From Calliopsis andreniformis (lineage: Eukaryota; Arthropoda; Insecta; Hymenoptera; Andrenidae): a DNA stretch of 64,000 nucleotides. The position numbers and the translations under genes are program-made. Below are positions 1 through 11,814 of this stretch, in pieces (positions within the stretch are counted from its first letter, which is position 1; every line of letters begins with the position of its first letter). The notes under the pieces are model-generated. The model did no database searches and was not told the origin of the DNA. It saw only the letters and a program-made list of their open reading frames with translations. The DNA is taken from positions 2,294,001 to 2,358,000 of the forward strand of contig NW_027480493.1 of assembly GCF_051401765.1 (NCBI RefSeq). The letters run 5' to 3'.

Positions 1-370
1 AGGATTGAGGATTGAGGATTGAGGACTGAGGATTGAGGGTTGAGGGTTCAGGATTGAGGATTGACGCATGAGGATTGAGGATTGAAGATTGATGATTGGG
101 TATTGAGGATTGAGCATTGAGGATTGAGGATTGAGGACTGAAGGTTGAATATTGATGAATGAAGATTGAGGATTGATGATCGAGGGTTGTGTATTGAGGA
201 CGAGGACTGAGGGTTGAGTATTGATACTTGAGGTCTGAGGATTGAGGATTGAGGATTGAGGATTGAGGATTGAGTATTGAAGATAGAGGATTGATCATTG
301 AGGATTGAGGATTGGGGATTGAGGATTCAGGAATGAGTATTGAAGATTGAGGATTGAGGATTGAGGATTG
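1..370. repeat. Satellite block duplicated at 3384-3753
   Basis: This stretch matches 3384-3753 at a constant offset of 3383 bp. Rare variants agree one by one: GGGTTCAGG at 44, GACGCATG near 63, the GAATGAAG step near 168, GATCGAGGG near 179 and TTGATACTTG at 221. The match ends near 371, where this copy has GAGTATT and the other keeps plain units. It is therefore a truncated relic of the sequence that lies 3.4 kb inside copy A. Confidence 0.85.
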
Positions 371-1120
371 AGTATTGAAGATTGAGAATTGAGGAATGAG
401 GAATGAAGATTGAGTATTGAGGATTGAGGACTGTGGATTGAGGATTGAAGATTGTAGGATTAACGATTGAGGATTGGTGATTGAGGATCTAGGATTGGAA
501 ATTGATTATTGAGGATTGAAGATTGAGAATTGAGGATTGAGGATTGAGAATTGAGAATTGAGGATAAGGAGTGAGGGTTGAGGATTGAGGTTTGAGGAAT
601 GAGGATTGAGGATTGAGGATTGAGAATTGAGGATTGAGGATTGAGGATTGAGTATTGAAGATTGAGTATTCGTGACTGAGGATTGAGGATTGAGGATTGA
701 GGGTTGAGGATTGAGGATCGAAGATTGAGTATTGAGGATTGTAGATTGAGGTTCGAGGATTCAGTATTGAGGATTGAAGGTTGAGGTTTGAGGATTGAGG
801 GTTGAGAATTGAGTATGAGGACTGAGGGTTGAGGATTGAGGTTTGAGGAACGATGATTGAGGATTGAGTATTGAGGATTGAAGATTGAGGTTTGAGGATT
901 GAGGGTTGAGAATTGAGGATGAGGACTGAGGGTTGAGGATTGAGGTTTGAGGAACGAGGATTGAGGATTGAGAATTGAGGACTCAGGATTGACGATTGAG
1001 TATTGACGATTGAGTATTGAGGATTGAGGATTGATGACTGAGGATTGAGGACTGAGGTTTGAGGATTGAGGATTGAGGATTGAAGATTGAGTATTGAGGA
1101 TTGAGGATCGAGGATTGAGG
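371..1120. repeat. Mosaic satellite block upstream of copy A
   Basis: About 371-700 resembles 11990-12290, including the order GAGGATCTAGG, GATTATTG and GATAAGGAGTGAGGG. That part of copy B is missing from copy A. The rest holds cassettes also seen near 1260-1320 (GATCGAAGATTG) and paired GAGGAACGA units. No gene or unique DNA is present. Confidence 0.7.
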
Positions 1121-1659
1121 ATTGAGTATTGAAGATTGAGGATTGATGATTGAGGATTGAGGATTGAGGATTGAGGATTGAGGATTGCGGATTGAAGACT
1201 GAGTATTGAGGATTGAAGATTGATGATTGAGGATTTAGGATTGAGTATTCGTGACTGAGGATTGAGGATTGAGGATTGAGGGTTGAGGATTGAGGATCGA
1301 AGATTGAGTATTGAGGATTGAAGATTGAGGATTGATGATTGAGGATTGAGAATTGAGAATTGAGGATAAGGAGTGAGGGTTGAGGATTGAGGTTTGAGGA
1401 ATGAGGATTGAGGATTGAGGATTGAGGATTGAGGATTGAGGACGAGGACTGACGGTAGAGGATTGATGATTGAGGATTGAGGATTGAGGATTGAGGATTG
1501 AGGATTGAGTATTGAAGATTGAGTATTCGTGACTGAGGGTTGAGGATTGAGGATTGAGGGTTGAGGATTGAGGATCGAAGACTGAGTATTGAGGATTGAA
1601 GATTGAGGTTCGAGGATTGAGGATTGAGGATGGAGGATGAGGGCTGGTGGTTGAGGATT

Positions 1660-2310
1660 GAGGTTTGAGTATTGAATACTGAGAATTCAGGATATTCTAT
1701 TGAGTATTTTGAATTGAGGATTGATGGTTGAGTATTGAGGATTGAGGGTTGAGGATTGAGGATTGAGTATCGAAGATTGAGGACTGATGATTCAGGATTG
1801 AGGATTGAGGATTGAGGATTGAGTGTTGAAGATTGAGGATTGAGTATTGAGGATCGAAGATTGAGGTTTGAGGATTGAGAATTGAGAATTGAGGATGCGG
1901 ACTGAGGGTTGAGGATTGAGGTATGAGGAACGAGGTTTGAGGATTGAGAATTCAGGATTGAGGATTGAGGATTGAGGATTGAGGATTGAAGATTGAGAAT
2001 TGAGGAATGAGGAATGAAGATTGAGTATTGAGGATTGAGGACTGTGGATTGAGGATTGAAGATTGAGGATTAACGATTGAGGATTGGTGATTGAGGATCT
2101 AGGATTGGAAATTGATTATTGAGGATTGAAGATTGAGAATTGAGGATTGAGGATTGAGAATTGAGAATTGAGGATTGAAGGTTGAGGATTGAGGATTGAG
2201 GTTTGAGGATTGAGGATTGTGGATGGAGGATGAGGGGTGGTGGTTGAGGATTGAGGTTTGAGTATTGAATACTGAGAATTCAGGATACTATATTGAGTAT
2301 TTGGAATTGA
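1660..2310. other. Short core variants at 1692 and 2285
   Basis: These have GAATACTGAGAATTCAGG directly before ATATTCTATTGAG (1692) or ATACTATATTGAG (2285), without the long lead-in of the full module. GAATTC palindromes lie at about 1684 and 2277. Copy B counterparts: cores 12434 and 13027. Similar short forms stand at 59143 and 63514. Confidence 0.7.
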
Positions 2311-4218
2311 GGATTGATGGTTGAGTATTGAGGATTTAGGATTGAGTATTCGTGACTGAGGATTGAGTATTGAAGATTGAGTATTGATGATTGAATATTG
2401 AGGATTGAGGATTGAGGTTTGAGGATTGAGGACGAGGACTGACGGTAGAGGATTGAGGTTTGAGGATTGAGGATTGAGGACTGATGATTGAGGATGAGGG
2501 CTGTGGGTCGGAGACTGAGGTTTGACGACTGAGGACTGAGGATTGAGGATTGAGGATTGAGGATTGAGGATTGAAGATTGAGGATTGATGATTGAGGATT
2601 GAGAATTGAGAATTGAGGATGAGATCTGAGGGTTGAGGATTGAGGTTTGGGAAATGGGGATTGAGGATTGAGGGTTGAGGATTGAGGTTTGAGGACAGAG
2701 GACTGAGGATTGAGGATTGAGAATTGAGGATTGAGGATTGAGGATTGAAGATTGAGGATTGGGTATTGAGTACTGAAGAATGAGGATTGAGGATTGAGGA
2801 TTGAGGATTGAGGATTGAGGATTGAAGATTGAGTATTGAGGATTGAAGATTGACGATTGAGGATTAAGGATTGAGGATTGAGGACTGAGGATTGAGGATT
2901 GAAGATTGAGTATTGAGGATTGAAGGTTGACGATTGAGAATGAAGGATTGAAGATTGAGGATTAAGGATTGAAGATTGGGGATTGAGGATCTAGGATTGG
3001 AGGTTGATTATTGAGGATTGAAGATTGAGGATTGAGGATTGAGGATTGAGATTTGAGAATTGAGGATGAGGACTGAGGGTTGAGGATTGAGGTTTGAGGA
3101 ATGAGGATTGAGGGTTGGGGATTGAGGTTTGAGGATTGAGGATTGAGTATTGAGTATTGAAGATTGAGGATTGACGATAGAGGATTGAGGATTGAGCATT
3201 GAGGTTTGAGGACTGAGGACTGAGTATTGAGGATTGACCATTGAGGTTTGAGGACTGAGGACTGAGTATTGAGGATTGAGGATTGAGGATTGAGGACTGA
3301 GGATTGAAGATTGAGGATTGGGGACTGAGGATTGAAGATTGAGGATTGAGAATTGAGGGTTGAGGATTGAGGTTTGAGGACTGAGGATTGAGGATTGAGG
3401 ATTGAGGACTGAGGATTGAGGGTTGAGGGTTCAGGATTGAGGATTGACGCATGAGGATTGAGGATTGAAGATTGATGATTGGGTATTGAGGATTGAGCAT
3501 TGAGGATTGAGGATTGAGGACTGAAGGTTGAATATTGATGAATGAAGATTGAGGATTGATGATCGAGGGTTGTGTATTGAGGACGAGGACTGAGGGTTGA
3601 GTATTGATACTTGAGGTCTGAGGATTGAGGATTGAGGATTGAGGATTGAGGATTGAGTATTGAAGATAGAGGATTGATCATTGAGGATTGAGGATTGGGG
3701 ATTGAGGATTCAGGAATGAGTATTGAAGATTGAGGATTGAGGATTGAGGATTGAGGATTGAGGATTGAGGATTGAAGATTGAGTATTGATGATTGAATAT
3801 TGAGGATTGAGGATTGAGGTTTGAGGATTGAGGACGAGGACTGACGGTAGAGGATTGAGGTTTGAGGATTGAGGATTGAGGACTGAGGATTGAGGATGAG
3901 GGCTGTGGGTCGGAGACTGAGGTTTGACGACTGAGGACTGAGGATTGAGGATTGACAATTGAGGACTGATGATTGAGGATTGAAGATTGAGGATTGGGTA
4001 TTGAGGATTGAAGAATGAGGATTGAGGATTGAGGATTGAGGATTGCGGATTGAGGACCTAGGATTGGAGATTGATTATTGAGGATTGATGATTGGGGATT
4101 GAGGATTGAGGATTGAGGATCTAGGATTGGTAATCGATTATTGAGGATTGAGGTTTGCGGTCAGAGGACTGAGGATTGAGGATTGAGAATTGAGGATTGA
4201 GGATTGAGGATTGAAGAT

Positions 4219-4415
4219 TGAGGATGGGGGACTGAGCGTTGAGGGTTGAGTGATGGTAATTGAAGTTTGTGGATAGAGATTTTAAGATTGCAGACTGAGT
4301 ATTGAGTATTGAAAAGTGTGAATTGACGATATTCTATTGAGGATTGAGAACTGACGAATGATTGTTGAGGACTGAGGTCTGAAGATTGAGGATTCAGGAT
4401 TGTGGATTCAGGATT
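4219..4415. other. ATATTCT module, core 4329 (subfamily 1)
   Basis: A module reads in order: GGACTGAG with GTTGAGGG, GAATTGAAGTTTGTGG, GATAGAGATTTTAAG, a GCAGACTGAG step, two GAGTATT units, GAAAAGTGTG, ATATTCTATTGAGG, and a GATTGTTGAGG tail. Heptamer spacing is weakest between the GAAAA step and the core. Copy B counterpart: 14961-15157, core 15071. Confidence 0.75.
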
Positions 4416-4445
4416 GAGGTTTGAGGACTGAGAATTGAGGATTGA

Positions 4446-4885
4446 GTATTGATGCCTGAGGATTGAGGATCGAGGATTGAGGATTCAGGATTGGAGATTG
4501 ATTATTGAGGATTGAAGATTGAGGATTGAGGATTGAGGATTGAGAATTGAGAATTGAGTATGAGGACTGAGGGTTGAGGATTGAGGTTTGAGGAATGAGT
4601 GTTGAGGGTTGGGGAATGAGGATTGAGGATTGAGGATTGAGGATTGAGTATTGAAGTTTGAGTATTGATGCCTGAGGATTGAGGATCGAGGATTGAGGAT
4701 TCAGGATTGGAGATTGATTATTGAGGATTGAAAATTGAGGATTGAGGATTGAGGATTGAGAATTGAGAATTGAGTATGAGGACTGAGGGTTGAGGATTGA
4801 GGTTTGTGGAATGAGGATTGAGGGTTGGGGAATGAGGATTTAGGATTGAGGATTGAGGATTGAGCATTGAAGATTGAGTATTGAT
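4446..4885. repeat. 226-bp tandem duplication with partial third copy (copy A)
   Basis: The series starting ATTGATGCCTGAGG at 4449 recurs 226 bp later at 4675, with the same GATCGAGG, GATTCAGGATTGGAG and GAGTATGAGGACTG variants. A third start (GATGCCTGAGTATTG) stands at 4883. This is a local amplification inside copy A. Confidence 0.8.
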
Positions 4886-5261
4886 GCCTGAGTATTGAGG
4901 ATTGAGGATTGATGATTGAGGATCGAGGATTGAAGGTTGAGAATTGAGGATTGAAGATTGAGGATTGAGGATTGAGGATTGAGGATGGAGGATGAGGGCT
5001 GAGGGTTGAGGATTGAGGATTGGGAAATGAAGTTTGAGGATTGAGGATTGAAATTGAGGATTGGGTATTGAGGATTGAAGAATGAGGATTGACGAATTAG
5101 GATTGAGGATTGAGGATTGAGGATTGAAGATTGAGGATTGGGTATTGAGGATTGAAGAATGAGGATTGAGGATTGAGGATTGGGGATTGAGGATTCACGA
5201 TTGAGGATTGAGTATTCGGGATTGAGAATTGAGGATTGAGGATTGAAATTGAGTATTGAGG

Positions 5262-5360
5262 ACTGAAGATTGAGGATTGTGATTTGATTATTGAATATTG
5301 TGGATTGAGTATTGAACCATGAGTATTCAGAATATTCTATTGAGTATTGAGAATTGAGGA
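5262..5360. other. Palindromic core variant AGAATATTCT, 5329-5338
   Basis: Here the core is preceded by GAGTATTC rather than GAGG, giving the perfect 10-bp palindrome AGAATATTCT. A GATTTGATTATTGAATATTG lead-in stands upstream. Copy B counterpart: 16071-16080. The palindrome fits the nGAAnnTTCn half of a heat-shock element, but two isolated matches are weak evidence. Confidence 0.65.
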
Positions 5361-6011
5361 TTGATAGTTGAGTATTGAGGATTGATGGCTGAGGGTTGTG
5401 TCTTGAATATTGAGGATTGAGGATTGAGGATTGAGGATTGAGCATTGAGGATTGAAGATTGATGCCTGGGGATTGAGGATTGGAGATTGATTATTGAGGA
5501 TTGAAGATTGAGGATTGAGGATTGAGAATTGAGAATTGAGAATTGAGGATGAGGACTGATGATTGAGGATTGAGAATTGAGGACTGATGATTGAGGATTG
5601 AAGATTGAGGATTGTGGATTCAGGATTGAGGTTTCAGAACTGAGAATTGAGAATTGAGTATTGAGGGTTGAGGATTGAGGATTGAGGATTGAGGATTGAA
5701 GATTGAGGATTGGGTATTTCGGATTGAACATTGAGGATTGAGGATTGAGGATTGAGGATTGCGGATTGAGGACTGAAGATTGAATATTGATGATTGATGA
5801 TTGATGATTGAGGATTGAGGGTTGTGGATTGAGAGCGAGGGCTGAGGGTTGAGTATTGATGTGTGAGGTCTGACGATTGAGGATTGAGGATTGAGAGTTG
5901 AGGATTGAGGATTGAAGATTGAGGATTGGGTACTAAGGATTGAAGAATGAGGATTGAGGATTGAGGATTGAGGATTGAGGATTGCAGATTGAGTATTGAG
6001 GATTGAGGATT

Positions 6012-6865
6012 GAGTATTGAGGATTGAAGATTGTGGATTGAGTATTGAGGATTGAGGATTAAGGATTGAGGGTTGAGAATTGAGGATTGAGGATTGAGGA
6101 TTGAAGATTGAGGATTGGTTATTGAGGATTGAAGAATGCGTATTGAGGATTGAGGTTTGAGGATTGAGGATTGCAGATTGCGTATTGAGGATTGAAGATT
6201 GATGATTGAGGATTGAGGATTGAAGATTGAGGATTGAGGATTGAGGATGGAGGATTGAGGATTGAAGATTGAGTATTGAGGATTGAAGATTGAGGATTGA
6301 GGATTGAGGATTGAGGATTGAGGATTGAGGATTGAAGATTGAGGATTGAGGATTGAGGATTGAAGATTGAGGATTGAGGATTGAGGTTTGAGGATTGAGG
6401 CTGAGGATTGAAGATTGAGGATTGGGGATTGAGGATTGACGATTGAGGATTGAGTATTGGGGATTGAGGATTGAGGATTGAGGATTGAAATTGAGTATTG
6501 AGGATTGAAGATTGAGGATTGAGATTTGATTATTGAATATTGTGGACTGAGTATTGAAACGGGAGTATTCAGAATATTCTATTGAGTGTTGAGTATTGAG
6601 GATTGAAGATTGTGGATTGAGTATTGAGGATTGAGGATTAAGGATTGAGGGTTGAGAATTGAGGATTGAGGATTGAGGATTGAAGATTGAGGATTGGTTA
6701 TTGAGGATTGAAGAATGCGTATTGAGGATTGAGGTTTGAGGATTGAGGATTGCAGATTGCGTATTGAGGATTGAAGATTGATGATTGAGGATTGAGGATT
6801 GAAGATTGAGGATTGAGGATTGAGGATGGAGGATTGAGGATTGAAGATTGAGTATTGAGGATTGA
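6012..6865. repeat. 579-bp tandem duplication (copy A)
   Basis: The series GGATTAAGGATTGAGGG, GGTTATTG, GAATGCGTATTG, GCAGATTGCG and GGATGGAGG at about 6050-6250 recurs 579 bp later at about 6635-6840. The second member departs near 6865, where GAAGGTT replaces GAAGATT. An ATATTCT core (6574) lies between the two members. Confidence 0.82.
6525..6600. other. Palindromic core variant AGAATATTCT, 6571-6580
   Basis: Same arrangement as at 5329, with GAAACGGGAG before the palindrome. Copy B counterpart: 17313-17322. It lies between the two members of the 579-bp duplication. Confidence 0.65.
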
Positions 6866-8020
6866 AGGTTGAGGATTGAGGATTGAAGATTGATGGTTGA
6901 GGATTGAGGATTGAAGATTGAGGATTGAGGATTGAGGATTGAGGATTGAGGATTGAAGATTGAGTATTGAGGATTGAAGGTTGAGGATTGAGGATTGAGT
7001 ACTAAGGATTGAGGATTGAGGATTGAGGATTGAGGATTGAAGATTGAGGATTGATGATTGAGGATTGAGAATTGAGAATTGAGGATGAGATCTGAGGGTT
7101 GAGGATTGAGGTTTGGGAAATGGGGATTGAGGATTGAGGATTGAGGATTGAGGGTTGAGGATTGAGGATTGAGTATTGAGTATTGAAGATTGAGTATTGA
7201 TCACTGAGGATTGAAGATTGAGGATTGAGGATTGAGAATTGAGGATTGAAGATTGAATATTGAGGATATAAGATTGAGGATAGATGATTGAGGATTGAGG
7301 ATGGAGAATGAGGGCTGAGGGTTTAGGATTGAGGTTTGAGGACAGAGGACTGAGGATTGAGGATTGAGAATTGAGGATTGAGGATTGAGGATTGAAGATT
7401 GAGGATTGGGTATTGAGTATTGAAGAATGAGGATTGAGGATTGAGGATTGAGGTTGAGGATTGAAGATTGAGGATTGGGGATTGAGGATCGACGATTGAG
7501 GATTGAGAATTGAGAATTGAGGATGAGGACTGAGGGTTGAGGATTGAGGTTTGAGGAATGAGGATTGAGGGTTGGGGATTGAGGATTGAGGATTGAGGAT
7601 TGAGTATTGAGTATTGAAGATTGAGGATTGATGATAGAGGATTGAGGATTGAGCATTGAGGTTTGAGGACTGAGGACTGAGTATTGAGGATTGAGGATTG
7701 TGGACTGAGGATTGAAGATTGAGGATTGGGGACTGAGGATTGAAGATTGAGGATTGAGAATTGAGGGTTGAGGATTGAGGATTGAGGATTGAGGATTGAG
7801 GATTGAGGATTGAGCATTGAAGATCGAGGATTGGGTATTGAGGATTGAGGATTGAGGATTGAGGATTGAGGATTGAATATTGAGTATTGAGGATTGAAGA
7901 TCGACTATTGAGGATTGCGAATTGAGGATTGAGGGTTGAGGATTGAGGATTGAGGATTGAGTATTGAGGATTGAAGGTTGATGATTGTGGATTGAGTATT
8001 GAGGATTGAGGCTTGAATAT

Positions 8021-8215
8021 TGAGGATTGGGGACTGAGTGTTGAGGGTTGAGTGTTGAGAATTGATGTTTGTGGATAGAGATTTGAAGATTGCAGGTTGA
8101 GTATTGAGTATTGAAAACTCTGAAATCATGATATTCTATTGAGGATTGAGGATGGACCACTGATTGTTGAGGACTGAGGTCTGAAGATTGAGGATTCAGG
8201 ATTGAGGATTCAGGA
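8021..8215. other. ATATTCT module, core 8131 (subfamily 1, GAAATCATG variant)
   Basis: This has GAAAACTCTGAAATCATG before the core and GATGGACCACTGATTG after it. The same private combination occurs at 49071, 41 kb away. Copy B counterpart: 18763-18957, core 18873, with the substitution at 18769. Confidence 0.75.
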
Positions 8216-8749
8216 TTGAGGTTTGAGGCCTTAGGATTGAGGATTGAGGATTGAGGATTGAAGATTGATGATTGGGGATTGAGGAATCAGGTTTGAGGTT
8301 TGAGGACTGATGATTGAGGATTGATGTTTGAGGATTGAGGATTGAGGATTGAAAATTGAGGACTGAGAATTGAGGATTGAGGGTTGTGGATTGAGGACGA
8401 GGACTGAGGGTTGAGTGTTGATGCCTGAGGTCTGTGGATTGAGGATTGAAGATTGAGGATTGGGTATTGAGGATTGAAGAATGAGGATTGAAGAGTGAGG
8501 ATTGGGGTTTGAGTATTGAGGATTGAGGATTGAAGGTTGAGGATTGAGGATTGAGGATTGAGGATTGAGGGTTGTGGATTGAGGACGACGGGACTGAGGG
8601 TTGAATATTTATGTTTGAGGTCTGAGGATTGAGGATTGAGGATTGAGAATTGAGGATTGAGGATTGAGGATTGAAGATTGAGGATTGGGTATTGAGGATT
8701 GAAGATTGAGCATCGAGGATTGAGGATTGAGGATTGAGGATTGAATATT

Positions 8750-8945
8750 GAGTATTGGGGACTGAGTGTTGAGGGTTGCATGATGAGAATTGAAGTTTGT
8801 GGATAGAGATTTGAAGATTGCAGATTGAGTATTGAGTATTGAAAACTGTGAATTGATGATATCCTATTGAGGATTGAGGATTGACAGCTGATTGTCAAGG
8901 ACTGAGGTCTGAAGCATGAGGATTCGGGATTGAGGATTCAGGATT
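8750..8945. other. ATATTCT module, core 8859 (subfamily 1, T-to-C core)
   Basis: The core reads ATATCCTATTGAGG and is followed by GACAGCTGATTGTCAAGG, which contains the palindrome CAGCTG. Copy B counterpart: core 19599. Confidence 0.75.
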
Positions 8946-10021
8946 GAGGTTTGAGGAGAGAGGACTGAGGATTGAGGATTGAGGATTGAGGATTGAGGAT
9001 TGAGGATTGAGGATTGAAGATTGAGGATTGAGGATTGAGGATTGAAGATTGAGGATTGAGGATTGAGAATTGATGATTGAGGATTGAGGAATGAAGATTG
9101 TGGATTGGGTATTGAGGATTGAAGAATGAGGATTGAGGATTGAGGATTGAGGATTGAAGATTGAGGATTGAGGATTGAGGATTGAGGTTTGAAAATTGAG
9201 TATTGAGGATTGAAGATCGAGGATTGAGTATTGAGGATTGAGGATGAGGGCTGAGGGTTGAGGATTGAGGTTTGAGGACTGGGGACTGAGGATTGAGGAT
9301 TGAGGATCGAGGATTGAGGACTGAATATTGAGTATTGAGGATTGAAGTTTGTGGATTGAGGATTGAGGGTTGAGGATTGAGGACGAGGACTGACGGTTGA
9401 GGATTGAGGTTTGAGGATTGAGGATTGAGCATTGAGGACTGAAGATTGAAGATTGAGGATTGAGCATTGAGGATTGGAGATTGAGGACTGGGGATTGAGA
9501 ATTGATGATTGAGGATTGAGGAATGAAGATTGTGGATTGGGTATTGAGGATTGAAGAATGAGGATTGAGGATTGAGGATTGAGGATTGAGGATTGCGAAC
9601 TGAGGATGGAGGATTGAGGATTGAAGATTGAGGATTGGGTATTGAGGATTGAAGAATGAGGATTGAAGAATGAGTATTGGGGATTGAGTACTGAGGATTG
9701 AGGATTGAAGATTGAGTATTGAGGATTGAATATTGAGGATTGAGGATTGAGGATTGAGGATTGAGGATTGAAGATTGAGTATTGATGATTGAAGATTGAG
9801 GATTGAGGTTTGAGGATTGAGAAATAGAGGATTGAGAATGGAGGATTGAGGATTGAGGATTGAGGATTGAGGATTGAATATTGAGTATTGAGGATTGAAG
9901 ATCGACTATTGAGGATTGCGAATTGAGGATTGAGGGTTGAGGATTGAGGATTGAGGATTGAGTATTGAGGATTGAATGTTGATGATTGTGGATTGAGTAT
10001 TGAGGATTGAGGCTTGAATAT

Positions 10022-10805
10022 TGAGGATTGGGGACTGAGTGTTGAGGGTTGAGTGATGAGAATTTATGATTCTGGATAGAGATTTGAAGATTGCAGATTG
10101 AGTATTGAGCATTGAAAACTGTGAAATGAGGATATTCTATTGAGTATTGAGTATTGACAACTGAATGTTGAGGACTGAGGGCTGAAGATTGAGGATTCAG
10201 GATTGAGGATTCGGGATTGAGGTTTGAGGACTGTGGACTGAGGATTGAAGATTGAGTATTGAGGATTGAAGATTGAGGATTGAGGATTGTCGATTAAGGA
10301 TTGGGGATGAGGGCTGAGGTTTGAGGATTGAAGTTTGAGGACTGAGGACTGAGGATTGAAGATTGAGAATTGAGGATTGAGGATTGAGGATTGAAGATTG
10401 AGGATTGGGTATTGAGGATTGAAGAATGAGGATTGAGGATTGAGGATTGAGGATTGAGGATTGAAGATTGAGTATTGAGCATTGAAGCCTGACGATTGAG
10501 GATTGAGGATTGAGGATTGAGGATTGAGGATGGAGGATTGAAGATTGAGTATTGAGGATTGAAGATTGAGGGTCGAGGATTGAGTATTGAGGATTGAGGA
10601 TTGAAGATTGAGGATTGGGGACTGAGTGTTGAGGGTTGAATGATGAGAATTGATGATTGTGGATAGAGATTTGAAGATTGCAGATTGTGTATTGAGTATT
10701 GAAAGCTGTGAATTCATGATATTCTATTGAGGATTGAGGATTGACGACTGATTGCTGAGGACTGAGGTCTGAAGGTTGAGGATTCAGGATAGAGGAATCA
10801 GGTTT
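10022..10805. other. Two ATATTCT modules, cores 10132 and 10719 (subfamily 1)
   Basis: The two cores are 587 bp apart. The first has GAAATGAGG before the core and ACAACTGAATG after it; the second has GAAAGCTGTG and GACGACTGATTGCTG. Copy B counterparts: cores 20872 and 21459, also 587 bp apart. Confidence 0.75.
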
Positions 10806-11010
10806 GAGGTTTGAGGACTGAGGATTGAGGATTGATGATTGGGGATTGAGGATTGAGGATTGAAGATTGAGGATTGGGGATTGAGGATTGACGAATGAGG
10901 ATTGAGTATTGAGGATTGAGAGTTGAGGATCGTTTATTGAAGATTGAGTATTGAGGATTGAAGATTCAGGATTGAGGATTGAGGATTGTGGATTGAGGAT
11001 GAGGGCTGAG

Positions 11011-11344
11011 GGTTGAGGGTAGAGGTTTGAGGACTGAGGACTGAGGATTGAGGATAGAGAATTGAGGATTGAGGATTGAGGATTGAAGTTTGAGGATTGA
11101 GGATTGAGGATGAGGGCTGAGGATTGAGGATTGAGGTTTGTGGACTGAGGACTGAGGATTGAGGATTGGGAGTTGAGGGTTGAGGGTAGAGGTTTGAGGA
11201 CTGAGGACTGAGGATTGAGGATAGAGAATTGAGGATTGAGGATTGAGGATTGAAGTTTGAGGATTGAGGATTGAGGATGAGGGCTGAGGATTGAGGATTG
11301 AGGTTTGTGGACTGAGGACTGAGGATTGAGGATTGGGAGTTGAG
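11011..11344. repeat. 167-bp tandem duplication at end of copy A
   Basis: GGTTGAGGGTAGAGG at 11011 recurs at 11178, and the following series (two GAGGACT units, GATAGAGAATTG, GAAGTTTG, GATGAGGGCTGAGG, GTTTGTGGACTG, GGGAGTTG) is the same in both. It lies within 150 bp of the join between the 10-kb copies. Confidence 0.85.
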
Positions 11345-11814
11345 GATTGAGGATTGAGGATTGAAGATTGAGGATTGGGTGTTGAGGATTGAAGAATGAG
11401 GATTGAGGAATGAGGATTGAGGATTGAGGATTGAAGATTGAGTATTGAGGATTGAAGCCTGGCGATTGAGGATTGAGTATTGAAGATTGAGGATTGATGA
11501 TTGAGGATTGAGGATTGAGGATTGAGGATTGAGGATTGCGGATTGAAGACTGAGTATTGAGGATTGAAGATTGATGATTGAGGATTTAGGATTGAGTATT
11601 CGTGACTGAGGATTGAGGATTGAGGATTGAGGGTTGAGGATTGAGGATCGAAGATTGAGTATTGAGGATTGAAGATTGAGGATTGATGATTGAGGATTGA
11701 GAATTGAGAATTGAGGATAAGGAGTGAGGGTTGAGGATTGAGGTTTGAGGAATGAGGATTGAGGATTGAGGATTGAGGATTGAGGATTGAGGACGAGGAC
11801 TGACGGTAGAGGAT

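Larger units (their letters stand above)
1120..11477. repeat. Segmental tandem duplication, copy A (about 10.35 kb)
   Basis: Copy A matches copy B at an offset of 10351 bp up to about 1500, 10742 bp to about 8590, and 10740 bp after that. Differences I noticed are substitutions at 6514, 6517, 8027, 9883-9884 and 11073, a 2-bp insertion near 8590 (GACGACGGGACTG against GACGAGGACTG), and a 391-bp deletion near 1465-1508. The list is not exhaustive, but identity outside the indels is clearly very high. Individual 7-base units inside the copy are far more diverged from one another, so this duplication is young compared with the units. Confidence 0.92.

Noticed and set aside
4219..4415. ATATTCT module as a tRNA, promoter or transposon remnant
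   Set aside because: No cloverleaf, no terminal inverted repeats, no target duplication and no consistent promoter spacing are visible. It grades into ordinary heptamers on both sides.
8590..8600. 2-bp indel between copies A and B as a frameshift mutation
   Set aside because: There is no gene to be shifted; it is a unit-length change (GACGACGGGACTG against GACGAGGACTG).
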